Notes under the pieces: model-generated | What the model was told of the DNA's origin: nothing | What the model saw: only the letters and a program-made list of their open reading frames with translations | Databases searched by the model: none | NCBI RefSeq assembly: GCF_900106925.1 | Contig: NZ_FNNZ01000002.1 | Location: forward strand, 291,313 to 355,312 | DNA from: Thiocapsa roseopersicina | GTDB lineage: Bacteria; Pseudomonadota; Gammaproteobacteria; Chromatiales; Chromatiaceae | Direction of reading: 5' to 3' | DNA length: 64,000 nt | Position numbers and translations under genes: made by a program | Part shown: positions 53,073-61,599 of the stretch, one piece after another | Layout of the letters: every line of letters begins with the position of its first letter | How positions within the stretch are numbered: position 1 is the first letter of the stretch

Positions 53073-54656
53073 TCAAGCCGAATAGGCGATCTGCCGCCCG
53101 AAGAGCGCTTGGACCGTCGCGATGTCGTCGGCCTGATCCGCGGTCTTGTCCGGACGATGGCGCTTGACGCGCGCGAAGCGCAAGGCAAGCCCGCCCGGAT
53201 ATTGCGGGCTCTCCTGAAGCTCGTTGAAGGCGATCTCGACGACGAGCTCGGGCCTCACATGCACCACCTGACCCTCCTGCGCCACGGCGAGCGCGCTTAG
53301 GCGCTCGGTCTGCCAGGTGAGCATCGCGTCGGTCAGACCCTTGAAGGTCTTGCCCAGCATCACGAAGCCACCCGCGGGGTCGCGTGCCCCCAGATGCAGA
53401 TTGCTCAGCCAACGGCTGCGCCGCCCGCTGCCCCATTCCGCGGCCAAAACCACCAGGTCGAGCGTCTGCGTCGGCTTGATCTTGAGCCACTGCCGACCGC
53501 GCGCACCGGCCGCATAGGGCGCCGCCGGATCCTTGGCCATGATCCCTTCGTGACCGGCTGCGAGTGCCCGATCCAGAAAGGCGCGGGCCTCGGCCGAATC
53601 GCTCGGTTGCAGCCGCGGGATGAGTGCGCGATCCGGAACCGCCTCGGCGAGTGCGCCGAAACGCTCCCGCGCGGGCGCATCGATCAGAAGTGTCCCGTCG
53701 CATTGGATGCAATCGAAGAAGAAGGCACTCAGGGGCAGCTCGGCGCGCAGGCTCGCGACATCGAGCCGCCGACCGAAACGGCGCATGCTGGTCTGAAAGG
53801 GATGTGGTCGCCCATCCGGACGCAGCGCCAGCACCTCGCCGTCGAGCACCAGGTCGGCGACCGGAAGCGGTGCGATCAGCTCGGGGATCTCGGGTACCGC
53901 CGCGGTTACCTCATGGCCCTGCCGGCTGTAGACACGCACCTCCTCGCCTCGCTTGTGGACCTGAACACGGGCGCCGTCGAGCTTGAATTCAAGGTCGGGC
54001 GCCGCGAGCCGAGCGAGCGCGTCGTCGAGATCCGCCGCCGGTTGGGCGAGCATCGGCAGGATCGGGCGAAACAGCTCGAGACCGATCGCGCGCAGCCCCG
54101 CGGCACCGGAGTCGAAGGCCGTGCGCGTCACCCGCGCCGGATCGCCGCTCAGCATGAGGGCGCGCCGAACCAGTCCGGGATCCAGCCCTGCCGCCTGCGC
54201 GACCGCCTCCATTACCAAGCCCTCGACGGCCCCTTGACGAAGCTCGCCGAGCATCAGACGGGCAAGAAAAGACTGCTCCTCATGGGTCGCCTGCTCAAAG
54301 AGCGTTCGGAGCAGTTCCCGACGCTGTGCCTGTGCGCCGGTACCCTTGACCACGAGCAGGGCGTCGAATGTCCGGTCGAGGTCGCCGAGGGTCAGCCGCC
54401 CGCGATCGACCGGCGCCAGACCGCGGAGTGCGTCCACCTGCGCCGGACCCACCCCGACGCGACCTTGCGGGATCTCGCCGGCGAGATAGCTCGCAGCAAG
54501 CGCGGTCTCCTCCCGATCCAGCCGACCGAGCAGGTCCGCAATCAGACCAATCTTGTCGCGCCGCGACGAGCGGACCGCCACCTCCGCCGAGAGTCGGACG
54601 AGCGTGTCGAGCGTGGTTGCAGAGGTATCCATCGGCGTCCGGCTCGTCGAAGCCAT
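53073..54656 (-). CDS. ATP-dependent DNA ligase
   Basis: A 527-aa full-length ligase with an N-terminal DNA-binding domain, nucleotidyltransferase domain and OB fold. The adenylated Lys is in EFKLDGARVQVH near residue 226. Further motifs are VLDGEVLA, FDCIQCDG, HEGIMAKDP and KIKP. It is an accessory ligase, since bacteria use NAD-dependent LigA for replication. Start ATG 54656, upstream of which lies a paired repeat. It is next to the photolyase gene, so the pair may serve DNA repair. Confidence 0.92.
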   Translation of the reverse strand: MASTSRTPMDTSATTLDTLVRLSAEVAVRSSRRDKIGLIADLLGRLDREETALAASYLAGEIPQGRVGVGPAQVDALRGLAPVDRGRLTLGDLDRTFDALLVVKGTGAQAQRRELLRTLFEQATHEEQSFLARLMLGELRQGAVEGLVMEAVAQAAGLDPGLVRRALMLSGDPARVTRTAFDSGAAGLRAIGLELFRPILPMLAQPAADLDDALARLAAPDLEFKLDGARVQVHKRGEEVRVYSRQGHEVTAAVPEIPELIAPLPVADLVLDGEVLALRPDGRPHPFQTSMRRFGRRLDVASLRAELPLSAFFFDCIQCDGTLLIDAPARERFGALAEAVPDRALIPRLQPSDSAEARAFLDRALAAGHEGIMAKDPAAPYAAGARGRQWLKIKPTQTLDLVVLAAEWGSGRRSRWLSNLHLGARDPAGGFVMLGKTFKGLTDAMLTWQTERLSALAVAQEGQVVHVRPELVVEIAFNELQESPQYPGGLALRFARVKRHRPDKTADQADDIATVQALFGRQIAYSA

Positions 54657-54691
54657 CGGTTACGATCTCCCAATTCCGGATCGCCCAAGGC

Positions 54692-54883
54692 TAAACCGCG
54701 TCCAGAGCAAGCTGCTCATTTTCGAGTGAGCTCGGCGTTTAGTACATCCACAACCCTTAGCGGAGACGCGGTTTAAAATGATATATTTTTTAATATCTTA
54801 AACTGCGCCAACTCAAACGCTCGACAAGTCTGCCGGGGCCGATCCCATCCAAAAACATCGCATTCCGCACCGGGCGCAGTTTA
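54692..54883. repeat. paired 84-bp repeat element at fpr stop
   Basis: Unit 1, 54692-54775 (TAAACCGCG/CGCGGTTTA), and unit 2, 54799-54883 (TAAACTGCG/CGCAGTTTA, with matched changes), joined by a 23-bp AT-rich linker. The outer end of unit 2 gives the stop (TAA on the minus strand) of the fpr gene. The pair closely matches that at 17526-17717. Confidence 0.85.
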
Positions 54884-55624
54884 ATGGTACTGCTCCGTCG
54901 TGTACTGACCGGGCGCGTGGCGTTTGTGACGCGCCAGCCCTCGCTCCTCGAGGATGCCCTTCACGTCTTTGATCATGGCCGAGTTCCCGCAGAGCATCAC
55001 GTGAGCGGTGTGACGGTCGATGGCCGCGCCGACGTGGGATTCCAAGCTGCCGCCCGTGAGCAGGTCGGTGATCCGGCCGGACAATGTACCCGGAACCGAC
55101 TCACGACTGACCGCAGAAACGAACTTGAACCGCTCTCCACGGCGCTCGGCGATCGCCGCAAGGGTCTCGCCGTAGGTCAGATCGGTGGCCTGTCGTACCC
55201 CGTGCACCAGGACGACGCGCTGAAACAGATCCCAAGGCTCCGGCGAACGCAGAATCGAGAGATAGACACCCAGCGCGGTGCCGGTTGCGAGCAGCCAGAG
55301 CGTCTCCGCGGGCTCGACCGTGTCGAGCGTAAAGATCCCGCCCGGTTTCTCCGAGAGCCAGACCTCGTCGCCGGGATTCAGATCGGACAGACGCGGCGTC
55401 AGAGGACCTTCCGGTACCTCGTTGAAGTAGATCTCGACAGGACGTTCCTGCGGCGGATTGACCAGCGAATAGGGTCGACCCACGCGATCGCCCTCGATAT
55501 CCAAGGCGACCTTGATGTACTGCCCCGCCTTGAAGTCGGCGACCGGACCTTCGAACTGCATGCTGTAGAGTCCGTCCGTCCAGGCATGCTTGCCCGTCAC
55601 CTTCGCTTTCACCCAGTCGCTCAT
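54881..55624 (-). CDS. fpr: ferredoxin--NADP reductase
   Basis: A 247-aa FAD/NAD(P)-binding reductase of the Fpr type. The FAD site RPYSLVNPP is near residue 50, with the NADP part TGTALGVYLSILR and a C-terminal CGNSAMIKDVKGILEERG. It exchanges electrons between NADPH and ferredoxin or flavodoxin. ATG 55624 (MSDWVKAKV) is chosen over the longer frame to 55675. It is divergent from gpx. Its TAA stop lies in a repeat unit. Confidence 0.93.
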   Translation of the reverse strand: MSDWVKAKVTGKHAWTDGLYSMQFEGPVADFKAGQYIKVALDIEGDRVGRPYSLVNPPQERPVEIYFNEVPEGPLTPRLSDLNPGDEVWLSEKPGGIFTLDTVEPAETLWLLATGTALGVYLSILRSPEPWDLFQRVVLVHGVRQATDLTYGETLAAIAERRGERFKFVSAVSRESVPGTLSGRITDLLTGGSLESHVGAAIDRHTAHVMLCGNSAMIKDVKGILEERGLARHKRHAPGQYTTEQYH

Positions 55625-55780
55625 AGCCGATCCTGCTCCTCGTTGTTCCCAAAAAACCAGACGTCCCGATTTCATACGGTCGATGTCGCCGATGGCGCCA
55701 AAGACGCCGCCAAAGACATCCTTCGGTAAGTTTTGCAGGTTGGTCCCCGCCCCTCGTTTTCAAATCATCCCCATCACCTC

Positions 55781-55830
55781 TCCCGTCCTTGGCGGGGAGG
55801 CGACCCGTCGCCTCCCCGCCAAGGACGGGA
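55781..55830. repeat. perfect 24-bp palindrome in divergent gap
   Basis: Arms of 24 bp with no mismatch (TCCCGTCCTTGGCGGGGAGG and four more bases, then the reverse complement) around a 2-nt spacer. It lies between fpr and gpx. On RNA it would form a very stable hairpin. No T-run follows. Confidence 0.85.
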
Positions 55831-55909
55831 TTGTATTCGGCATTTTGTGCATTACCTCGCGAAGGACGTGAATGATGAAGCTTGGCCGAGCCCGGAGAGA
55901 TTTTCCCCG

Positions 55910-56458
55910 ATGATGAAGACCACACTATTTGCATTAGGAATCGCCGTCATGAGCACCACAGCAAGCGCCGCCACCCCACCCTGCTCGCCCTTGCTCGATG
56001 TCGAGGTGCGTCGACTCGCGGGACAAGAGGTCGTCAACCTCTGCGAAGCCTATCGGGGCAAGGTGGTTCTGATCGTCAACACCGCCAGCAAGTGCGGCTT
56101 CACCTCGCAGTACGAGGGACTCGAAGCCCTCTATAGCAAATACAAGGACCAAGGGCTCGTCGTGCTGGGTTTCCCGTCCAACGACTTCGCGAACCAGGAG
56201 CCGGGGAACGAGGAGGAGATCGAGAAGTTCTGTCGCCTGACCTACTCGGTCGAGTTTCCGATGTTCGAGAAGGTCAGCGTCAAGAAAGGCGCGGCATCCC
56301 CGCTCTTCGAGCGCCTGGCCGTGGCCGGCGCTCCCTACCCGAAGTGGAACTTCTACAAGTACCTGATCGATCGCGACGGCAACCTGGTGGACCATTATGT
56401 CAGCTTCACCAAGCCGGACGATCGCAAGATCGTTAAGGCGATCGAGAAGCTGCTGTAA
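55910..56458 (+). CDS. glutathione peroxidase family protein, exported
   Basis: A 182-aa thioredoxin-fold peroxidase with an N-terminal signal peptide (MMKTTLFALGIAVMSTTASA), so it should act in the periplasm or envelope. The catalytic motif NTASKCGFT has Cys, not selenocysteine. The later GFPSNDFANQEPG and WNFYKYLIDRDGNLV are family motifs. ATG 55910 has GGAGAG about 10 nt upstream; a second Met follows at once. The neighbouring palindrome may lie in its leader. Confidence 0.9.
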   Translation: MMKTTLFALGIAVMSTTASAATPPCSPLLDVEVRRLAGQEVVNLCEAYRGKVVLIVNTASKCGFTSQYEGLEALYSKYKDQGLVVLGFPSNDFANQEPGNEEEIEKFCRLTYSVEFPMFEKVSVKKGAASPLFERLAVAGAPYPKWNFYKYLIDRDGNLVDHYVSFTKPDDRKIVKAIEKLL

Positions 56459-56862
56459 CCGACCCGGAGTGTGCGCCGGCGGCCGCTTTTATCAGGGACG
56501 TGGCTCGGTTCACGGGCGAGCTCACGCCGCAAATCGGGCGCCCCCGAGCTCCCGGCCGGCCCCCAAACGGTTCGTCTCGACGATGATTCCGATTCGCCCT
56601 ATCGATTGGTACGCCGACACCTGCCCGTCTACAGTTATACCGAGTACAGGTGGGTTCTTAGAAGAGCAGGGTGCATCCCGCATGTGCTCGGTATGGAGGA
56701 TTTCGGAGAGCGACGAGGGCCGCTGCTGTCGGCCGGATCGGTTTATCGAGATCCCCGGGGCCGTCTCGCGCACGAGAAGCGATCGACTCGACGCCCGAGG
56801 GGGACGAGGTGGCCTCGACGCGCTCGGACGACGGATACTACCGATTCAGGGGAGGTCAACGC
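56459..56862. other. 404-bp gap before Fe-S gene
   Basis: No gene is supported. The frames across it (56397-56936 and others) lack family resemblance. The right end has a GGGGAGG ribosome-binding site at 56849-56855 for the Fe-S gene. The rest, which is fairly AT-rich around 56585-56650, should contain its promoter, but I could not define one. Confidence 0.5.
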
Positions 56863-58203
56863 ATGGCGACATCAATGAAGCGGGAGGGAAGTCTCGAAGC
56901 CCCGACCCGTCACCCGCTCGACTGGCAAAGTGCTGATTTCTACGACCAGGCTTCGCTCGACAAGGAGCTTGAGCGCGTCTTCGACATCTGTCACGGCTGC
57001 CGCCGCTGCGTCAGTCTCTGCCAATCCTTCCCGACGCTCTTCGATCTGGTGGACGAGTCCGAATCGATGGAGGTCGACGGCGTCGCCAAGGACGACTACT
57101 GGAAGGTGGTCGACCACTGTTATCTCTGCGATCTGTGCTACATGACCAAGTGTCCCTACGTGCCGCCGCACGAGTGGAACCTGGACTTCCCGCACCTGAT
57201 GCTCCGCGCCAAGGCCGTGAAATATCGCCAAGGCAACGTGAAGATGCGCGATCGCATCCTCACCAGCACGGACACCGTCGGCTCGCTCGCCGGAATCCCG
57301 GTCGTCAACGGACTGGTCAACGCGGTCAACGCCAATTCGGTCGGACGACAAGCGCTCGAGGCCGTGCTCGGCGTCCACAAGGACGCGCGTGTTCCGCCCT
57401 ACGTGAGCGACACACTGCGCAAGAGCGAGAAGGCCCGCATCGGCCGCTCCGCCGTCGGCGAGCCGGCCGGCCCGACCACCGGCAAGGTCGCACTCTTCAC
57501 CACCTGCTACGGCAACTACAACGAGCCCGGTGTGAACGCGGACCTGATCGCCGTCTTCGAGCACTCGGGTATCCCCGTCACGCTCCCCGAGAAGGAGCAA
57601 TGCTGTGGCATGCCGAAGCTCGAGCTGGGTGACCTGGCGGCCGTCAAGGCGGCGAAGGACGCCAACATCCCGGTGCTCAAACGCTTGGTCGATGACGGCT
57701 GGGACATCGTCGCCATGATCCCGTCCTGCGTGCTCATGTTCAAACAGGAGCTGCCCCTGATGTTCCCGGAGGACGCGGACGTGCAGGCCGTCAAGGCGCA
57801 CATCTTCGACCCCTTCGAATACCTGATGCTCCGCCACAAACACGGCAAGCTCAACACGGATTTCAAGAAACCGCTCGGCAGCGTCGTCTATCAGGCGTCC
57901 TGTCATCAGCGGGTCCAAAACATCGGGCAGAAGACCCGCGAGGTCCTGGCACTGGTGCCGGACACGACAGTGGAGATCATCGAGCGCTGCTCGGGCCACG
58001 ACGGCACCTACGCGGTGAAGAAGGAGTTTTACGCCTCCGCGATGAAGATCGTGCGCCCGGTTGCGGGCCGCGTGGAGAAGGCGGCACCGGATCACTTCGG
58101 CAGCGACTGCCCGATGGCCGGCGCCCATATCGCGCATGCCCTGGGTAGGGACGGCGAGCAGCGGCATCCGCTGAGTTTGTTGCGGATGGCCTACGGGCTC
58201 TGA
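56863..58203 (+). CDS. GlpC/HdrD-like Fe-S oxidoreductase
   Basis: A 446-aa protein with two ferredoxin-like clusters (CHGCRRCVSLC and CYLCDLCYMTKC) and two CCG domains. The first has TTCYGNYNEPG and QCCGMPKLELG. The second has ASCHQRVQNIG and RCSGHDG, in which the usual second Cys is Ser. This is the GlpC/heterodisulfide-reductase HdrD plan. ATG 56863 has a strong RBS. A DUF3501 protein and a HAD enzyme follow. Its TGA stop is the start of a repeat unit. The electron partner is unknown. Confidence 0.88.
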   Translation: MATSMKREGSLEAPTRHPLDWQSADFYDQASLDKELERVFDICHGCRRCVSLCQSFPTLFDLVDESESMEVDGVAKDDYWKVVDHCYLCDLCYMTKCPYVPPHEWNLDFPHLMLRAKAVKYRQGNVKMRDRILTSTDTVGSLAGIPVVNGLVNAVNANSVGRQALEAVLGVHKDARVPPYVSDTLRKSEKARIGRSAVGEPAGPTTGKVALFTTCYGNYNEPGVNADLIAVFEHSGIPVTLPEKEQCCGMPKLELGDLAAVKAAKDANIPVLKRLVDDGWDIVAMIPSCVLMFKQELPLMFPEDADVQAVKAHIFDPFEYLMLRHKHGKLNTDFKKPLGSVVYQASCHQRVQNIGQKTREVLALVPDTTVEIIERCSGHDGTYAVKKEFYASAMKIVRPVAGRVEKAAPDHFGSDCPMAGAHIAHALGRDGEQRHPLSLLRMAYGL

Positions 58204-58295
58204 ACCGCGCTGAACCGCGTCCGGTGGGACATGACAGGCTTGCGCATTGGGGCCAGATCACGGGATCAGGCAGACCTTGGCGCTGACGCGGTTCA
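58201..58295. repeat. 84-bp repeat unit with duplicated end at Fe-S gene stop
   Basis: A full unit at 58211-58295 (TGAACCGCGTCCGG to GACGCGGTTCA) is preceded by a 10-bp copy of its own end (TGAACCGCGC, 58201-58210). The TGA of that copy is the stop of the Fe-S gene. It may mark a partly deleted pair. Confidence 0.8.
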
Positions 58296-58417
58296 GGATG
58301 GGAAGGGCATCGGATAGCGGGTGCTCGCGTTCTTCGGGGCCTTGTGGCTCGAGCGTTCGGATTCGGGTTCGCCGCGAGAGCGGCGGCATCGACATCTCAA
58401 TCGGTTTGGAGACGACT

Positions 58418-58999
58418 ATGCATCTGACACGAGACGACCTTTACAGCCTCGAGAAGTACGCGGAGGTTCGGGGTGATTTCCGGGCCCGCGTGATGGCCCA
58501 CAAGAAGCATCGGCAGGTAGCGATCGGCGCCCATGCCACGCTCTATTTCGAGGATCGCCTGACCATGCAGTATCAGATTCAAGAGATGCTGCGTGCCGAG
58601 CGCATTTTCGAGTCGGCAGGGATTCAGGACGAGCTCGACGCCTATAACCCGATGGTCCCGGACGGGAGCAATTGGAAGGCGACCTTCATGATCGAATACG
58701 AGGACATCGACGAACGGCGCGATGCCCTGACGCGGCTACGCGGTATCGAGGATCGGGTGTGGGTCCAGGTCGCCGATTTCGATCGGGTCTATGCCATCGC
58801 CGACGAGGACATGGAACGCGAGGACGCGACCAAGACATCGGCCGTGCATTTCCTGCGTTTCGAGCTGACGCCACCCATGGCCGCGGCGATGAAACAGGGC
58901 GCGAAGCTCGCGCTCGGGTCCGATCACCCGGAGTACCGCCATCAGGTCGAGGCGACCCCCGAGGTCCGTGACTCGCTCGCCCGCGACCTCGCCGGCTGA
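58418..58999 (+). CDS. DUF3501 family protein
   Basis: A 193-aa soluble protein matching DUF3501: LTRDDLYSLEKYAEVRGDFR, FEDRLTMQYQIQEMLR, DELDAYNPMVPDGSNWKA and TSAVHFLRFEL. Its function is unknown, but it is regularly the partner of GlpC-like Fe-S proteins and often of rubrerythrin. Here rubrerythrin is missing. ATG 58418 has GGAG 8 nt upstream. The next gene starts directly after the stop (TGAATG). Confidence 0.9.
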   Translation: MHLTRDDLYSLEKYAEVRGDFRARVMAHKKHRQVAIGAHATLYFEDRLTMQYQIQEMLRAERIFESAGIQDELDAYNPMVPDGSNWKATFMIEYEDIDERRDALTRLRGIEDRVWVQVADFDRVYAIADEDMEREDATKTSAVHFLRFELTPPMAAAMKQGAKLALGSDHPEYRHQVEATPEVRDSLARDLAG

Positions 59000-59815
59000 A
59001 TGAAACGCCCGCAACCCCGCGCCTTGCTGCTCGACATGGACGGTCTCCTCTTCCACGGAGACCGGCCTTTGCCGGGCGCGCGGCGACTGCTCGATCGCCT
59101 GAAAACGACACCGCACGCCTTCATCACCAACAACCCGATCCGAACGCCCGAGCAGGTCGCAGACGCCTTCGCCGCGATGGGGCTACCGCGACCGGATCCC
59201 GAACGGATCATCACCTCGGCCTTGGCCACGGCGCGCTGGTTGGCCCATGTGCGGCCCGGATTCCGTTACTTCGCCGTCGGTGCAGGCGGATTGGATGCAG
59301 CTCTGCGCTCGGTCGGAACGCCGGATGCCGAGCAGGCCGACATGGTCGTCGTCGGCGAGGGACCCGGGCTTGATTTCGAGCAGCTCACAACCGGCATCAA
59401 CCTCATCCTCGGCCGGGGTGCCCGTCTGGTCGCCACGAATCCGGACACCGCGGTCGACGGGATCCGCGACGGCCGTCATCTGGTGCTGCCCGGCGGCGGC
59501 GCCTTGGTCGCACCCTTTGCGGCCGCAACCGGGGTGACGCCGACCTTCGTGGGTAAGCCCGAGCCGCTGCTCTACGAGATGTCGCTTGAGATTCTCGACT
59601 GCACGCCGGGCGAATGCATGATGGTCGGCGATCGTCCGGATACAGACATCGCGGGAGCGGAGCGGCTCGGCATGTGGACCGCGCTCGTACGCACCGGCCG
59701 ATTCGCTCCGAGTCGCCCCTGGATCGAAGGCATGCCCCCGCCGGATTACGACTTGACCAACCTCGATGACTTGGTAGAGGCGTTGGACCGGGATTTCCCC
59801 CGCTTGCTCGTCTGA
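59000..59815 (+). CDS. HAD-IIA family phosphatase, NagD-like
   Basis: A 271-aa haloacid dehalogenase-type hydrolase. Motif 1 is LLLDMDGLLFHGD with two Asp, motif 2 is in FITNNPI, and motifs 3 and 4 are in GKPEPLLYEM and VGDRPDTDIAGAERLG. A cap of the IIA type sits between motifs 2 and 3. Its substrate is likely a small phosphate ester or nucleotide. It starts immediately after the DUF3501 stop, so the two are translated from one message. Confidence 0.9.
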   Translation: MKRPQPRALLLDMDGLLFHGDRPLPGARRLLDRLKTTPHAFITNNPIRTPEQVADAFAAMGLPRPDPERIITSALATARWLAHVRPGFRYFAVGAGGLDAALRSVGTPDAEQADMVVVGEGPGLDFEQLTTGINLILGRGARLVATNPDTAVDGIRDGRHLVLPGGGALVAPFAAATGVTPTFVGKPEPLLYEMSLEILDCTPGECMMVGDRPDTDIAGAERLGMWTALVRTGRFAPSRPWIEGMPPPDYDLTNLDDLVEALDRDFPRLLV

Positions 59816-59852
59816 TCCGGTCCCCGGACCGCATGCGACCGAATGAAGCCGC

Positions 59853-60164
59853 CTAGGGCGCCGTCAACAAGGCATCGTCGATGATGTCGGCGTGTCGCTG
59901 CTGCGCTCCCGTCAGGGTATTGCGAATCGTCACGTCTCCTTTGTTCATACCCCGGGTACAGACGTGTGCCCTGACACTCGACTCCGCCGCCAGTGTCGCC
60001 GAGATCACGACCTGTCGGCAGATGTTGTCGACGACCTCCACCATGCGCTCGTCGAAGCCGGGGTTGACGATACGGATTGTAATCGGCTGACCCAATCCAC
60101 CCGCATGCGGCATCGGGGCAATCGTAAGGAGAAGCAGGCCGAGCAAGGCGACGCGAAGGTGCAT
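59853..60164 (-). CDS. small exported hypothetical protein
   Basis: A 103-aa protein beginning MHLRVALLGLLLLTIAPMPHAGG, a clear signal peptide. The mature part is mixed, with two cysteines (NICRQVV, AHVCTRG) that could form a disulfide. ATG 60164 is chosen over a start at 60203 because the leader then begins at the first Met. It lies convergent with the HAD gene, with 37 bp between stops. Not recognised. Confidence 0.65.
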   Translation of the reverse strand: MHLRVALLGLLLLTIAPMPHAGGLGQPITIRIVNPGFDERMVEVVDNICRQVVISATLAAESSVRAHVCTRGMNKGDVTIRNTLTGAQQRHADIIDDALLTAP

Positions 60165-60215
60165 GGTTCGGTCTCGTCGGTGGTTTGGGGGTGACAAGAT
60201 CATAGCGCCTGCACC

Positions 60216-60815
60216 CTACTGCCGAACCCCTTCGATGGAAAGAATCATTTCCACCTCTCGGGCGGCGGGCCCCAGGTTGTAGTCGATCCCGAAGTCCTTG
60301 AGCGCGAAGCTGGTAGACCCCTGGTACCCGCGGCGATATCCGCCCCAGGGATCCGGCCCGTTGCCGATGCGCTGCACCTCGATTGTGATCGGTTTGGTAA
60401 TGCCTTTCAGCGTCAACTCGCCTTCGAGCACCGAGGTGTTGAAGCCGGTCTCCTTGTAGGCCGTGGACTTGAAGGACGCCTGCGGATACCTGTCGACCTC
60501 GAGAAAATCCTTTCCACGCAGATGCTTGTCGCGTTCGGCGTGATTCGAGTCCAGGCTTGCGGTGTCGATGGTCACCTCGACCTTCGAATTGCTCGTATCC
60601 TCGGTGTCATAGGTGAATGTGCCCGAAAAGTCATTGAAACGCCCGTACAGCCAGCTGTACGCGAGATGCTTGACGCGAAACTGCACGAAGGCATGTCCGC
60701 CCTCGGTGTCGATCACATAGCGCTCGACCGCCGCCGTCGCGAGGGCCGGGATTGCAGCGGCAACGGCGAGACACCAGATTGCGATCGGCAACATTTTGAT
60801 CTTCATTGCTTTCAT
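60216..60815 (-). CDS. YceI family periplasmic protein
   Basis: A 199-aa lipocalin-like beta-barrel with a signal peptide (IAIWCLAVAAAIPALATA). It has the YceI pattern: YVIDTEGGHAFVQFRVKHL, FNDFSGTF, HLRGKDFLEVDRYPQASFKS and ELTLKGITKPITIEV. Such proteins bind isoprenoid-like or polyprenyl molecules. ATG 60815 is preceded by GAGGAG. It overlaps the cytochrome b561 gene by ATGA, as in the yceJ-yceI pair of E. coli. Confidence 0.93.
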   Translation of the reverse strand: MKAMKIKMLPIAIWCLAVAAAIPALATAAVERYVIDTEGGHAFVQFRVKHLAYSWLYGRFNDFSGTFTYDTEDTSNSKVEVTIDTASLDSNHAERDKHLRGKDFLEVDRYPQASFKSTAYKETGFNTSVLEGELTLKGITKPITIEVQRIGNGPDPWGGYRRGYQGSTSFALKDFGIDYNLGPAAREVEMILSIEGVRQ

Positions 60816-61402
60816 GCTCCTCTCCTCGAATCGGCACTGGACCGCGACGGACGCGGGGTGCGGCGCCCGAGCATCCGCAACAGCGTGCGGTCGCGATCGA
60901 TGAAATGATGCTTCAATGCGGCAAGCGAGTGAATTACGGTCAGAACAATCAGTGCGATCGCCAAAGCCAGATGGACGTCCCCTGCAATGTCGGCCTGACC
61001 GGGCAGCCCCGCGATGGTGGCCGGAACCTTGAAGAGGCCGAAGACATCGATCGCACGCCCGTCCGCGGTCGAGATCAGATATCCAGCGGTCATCACGGCA
61101 AACAGCAGGACGTAAAAGAGCACATGCGTGACGGCCGCGGCAACACGCTCCAAGCGCGTGTGTGTCGGCTCCGGGACCGGTCGCGGGTTTACCAGCCGCC
61201 AAGCGAGTCGAGCCAGCACGACGAAAAAGAGGAGGAACCCGACGCCCTTGTGGATGTCCGTCGACCGTCGATACCAGACGTCGTAGTAAGTCAGCTCGAC
61301 CATCCACAGACCCAGCACGAAGAGGCCGACGACAACCACTGCCACCAGCCAGTGCAGCACCACGGCAACTAGCCCGTAGCCGTCATCTGTGTTTCGCCAC
61401 AT
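60812..61402 (-). CDS. cytochrome b561, YceJ-like
   Basis: A 196-aa diheme membrane cytochrome with four helices and conserved His residues (VVLHWLVAV, TDIHKGVGFLLF, DVHLALAIAL, VIHSLAALKHHF). It likely exchanges electrons with quinol or superoxide. ATG 61402 (MWRNTDDGYG) fits family members. The longer frame to 61450 is not needed. The gene overlaps yceI by ATGA and is thus its operon partner. Confidence 0.93.
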   Translation of the reverse strand: MWRNTDDGYGLVAVVLHWLVAVVVVGLFVLGLWMVELTYYDVWYRRSTDIHKGVGFLLFFVVLARLAWRLVNPRPVPEPTHTRLERVAAAVTHVLFYVLLFAVMTAGYLISTADGRAIDVFGLFKVPATIAGLPGQADIAGDVHLALAIALIVLTVIHSLAALKHHFIDRDRTLLRMLGRRTPRPSRSSADSRRGA

Positions 61403-61599
61403 GGCCCCACCTGTCTCGGAGACAACCCGCTTCGCCCGGCCTATCTGCAAGGAGATGGCGATCGGATCGCGTCATGCCAAGCAACGAGGCAGAAATACGC
61501 CGGCTCCGGTACAAAAAAAGCGCCTGGCTCTGGCCAGGCGCTCGATCGCGCGGCAGGGGTCGGCTACCCTGTCGATACGGGGAGCCGACGCCCCGCGAT

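Noticed and set aside
55910..56458. Selenocysteine in the glutathione peroxidase
   Set aside because: The catalytic codon is TGC (Cys) and no TGA lies within the frame.
56397..56936. 179-aa plus-strand frame in the gap before the Fe-S gene
   Set aside because: It overlaps gpx at the start and the Fe-S gene at the end, lacks an RBS and has shadow-like composition.
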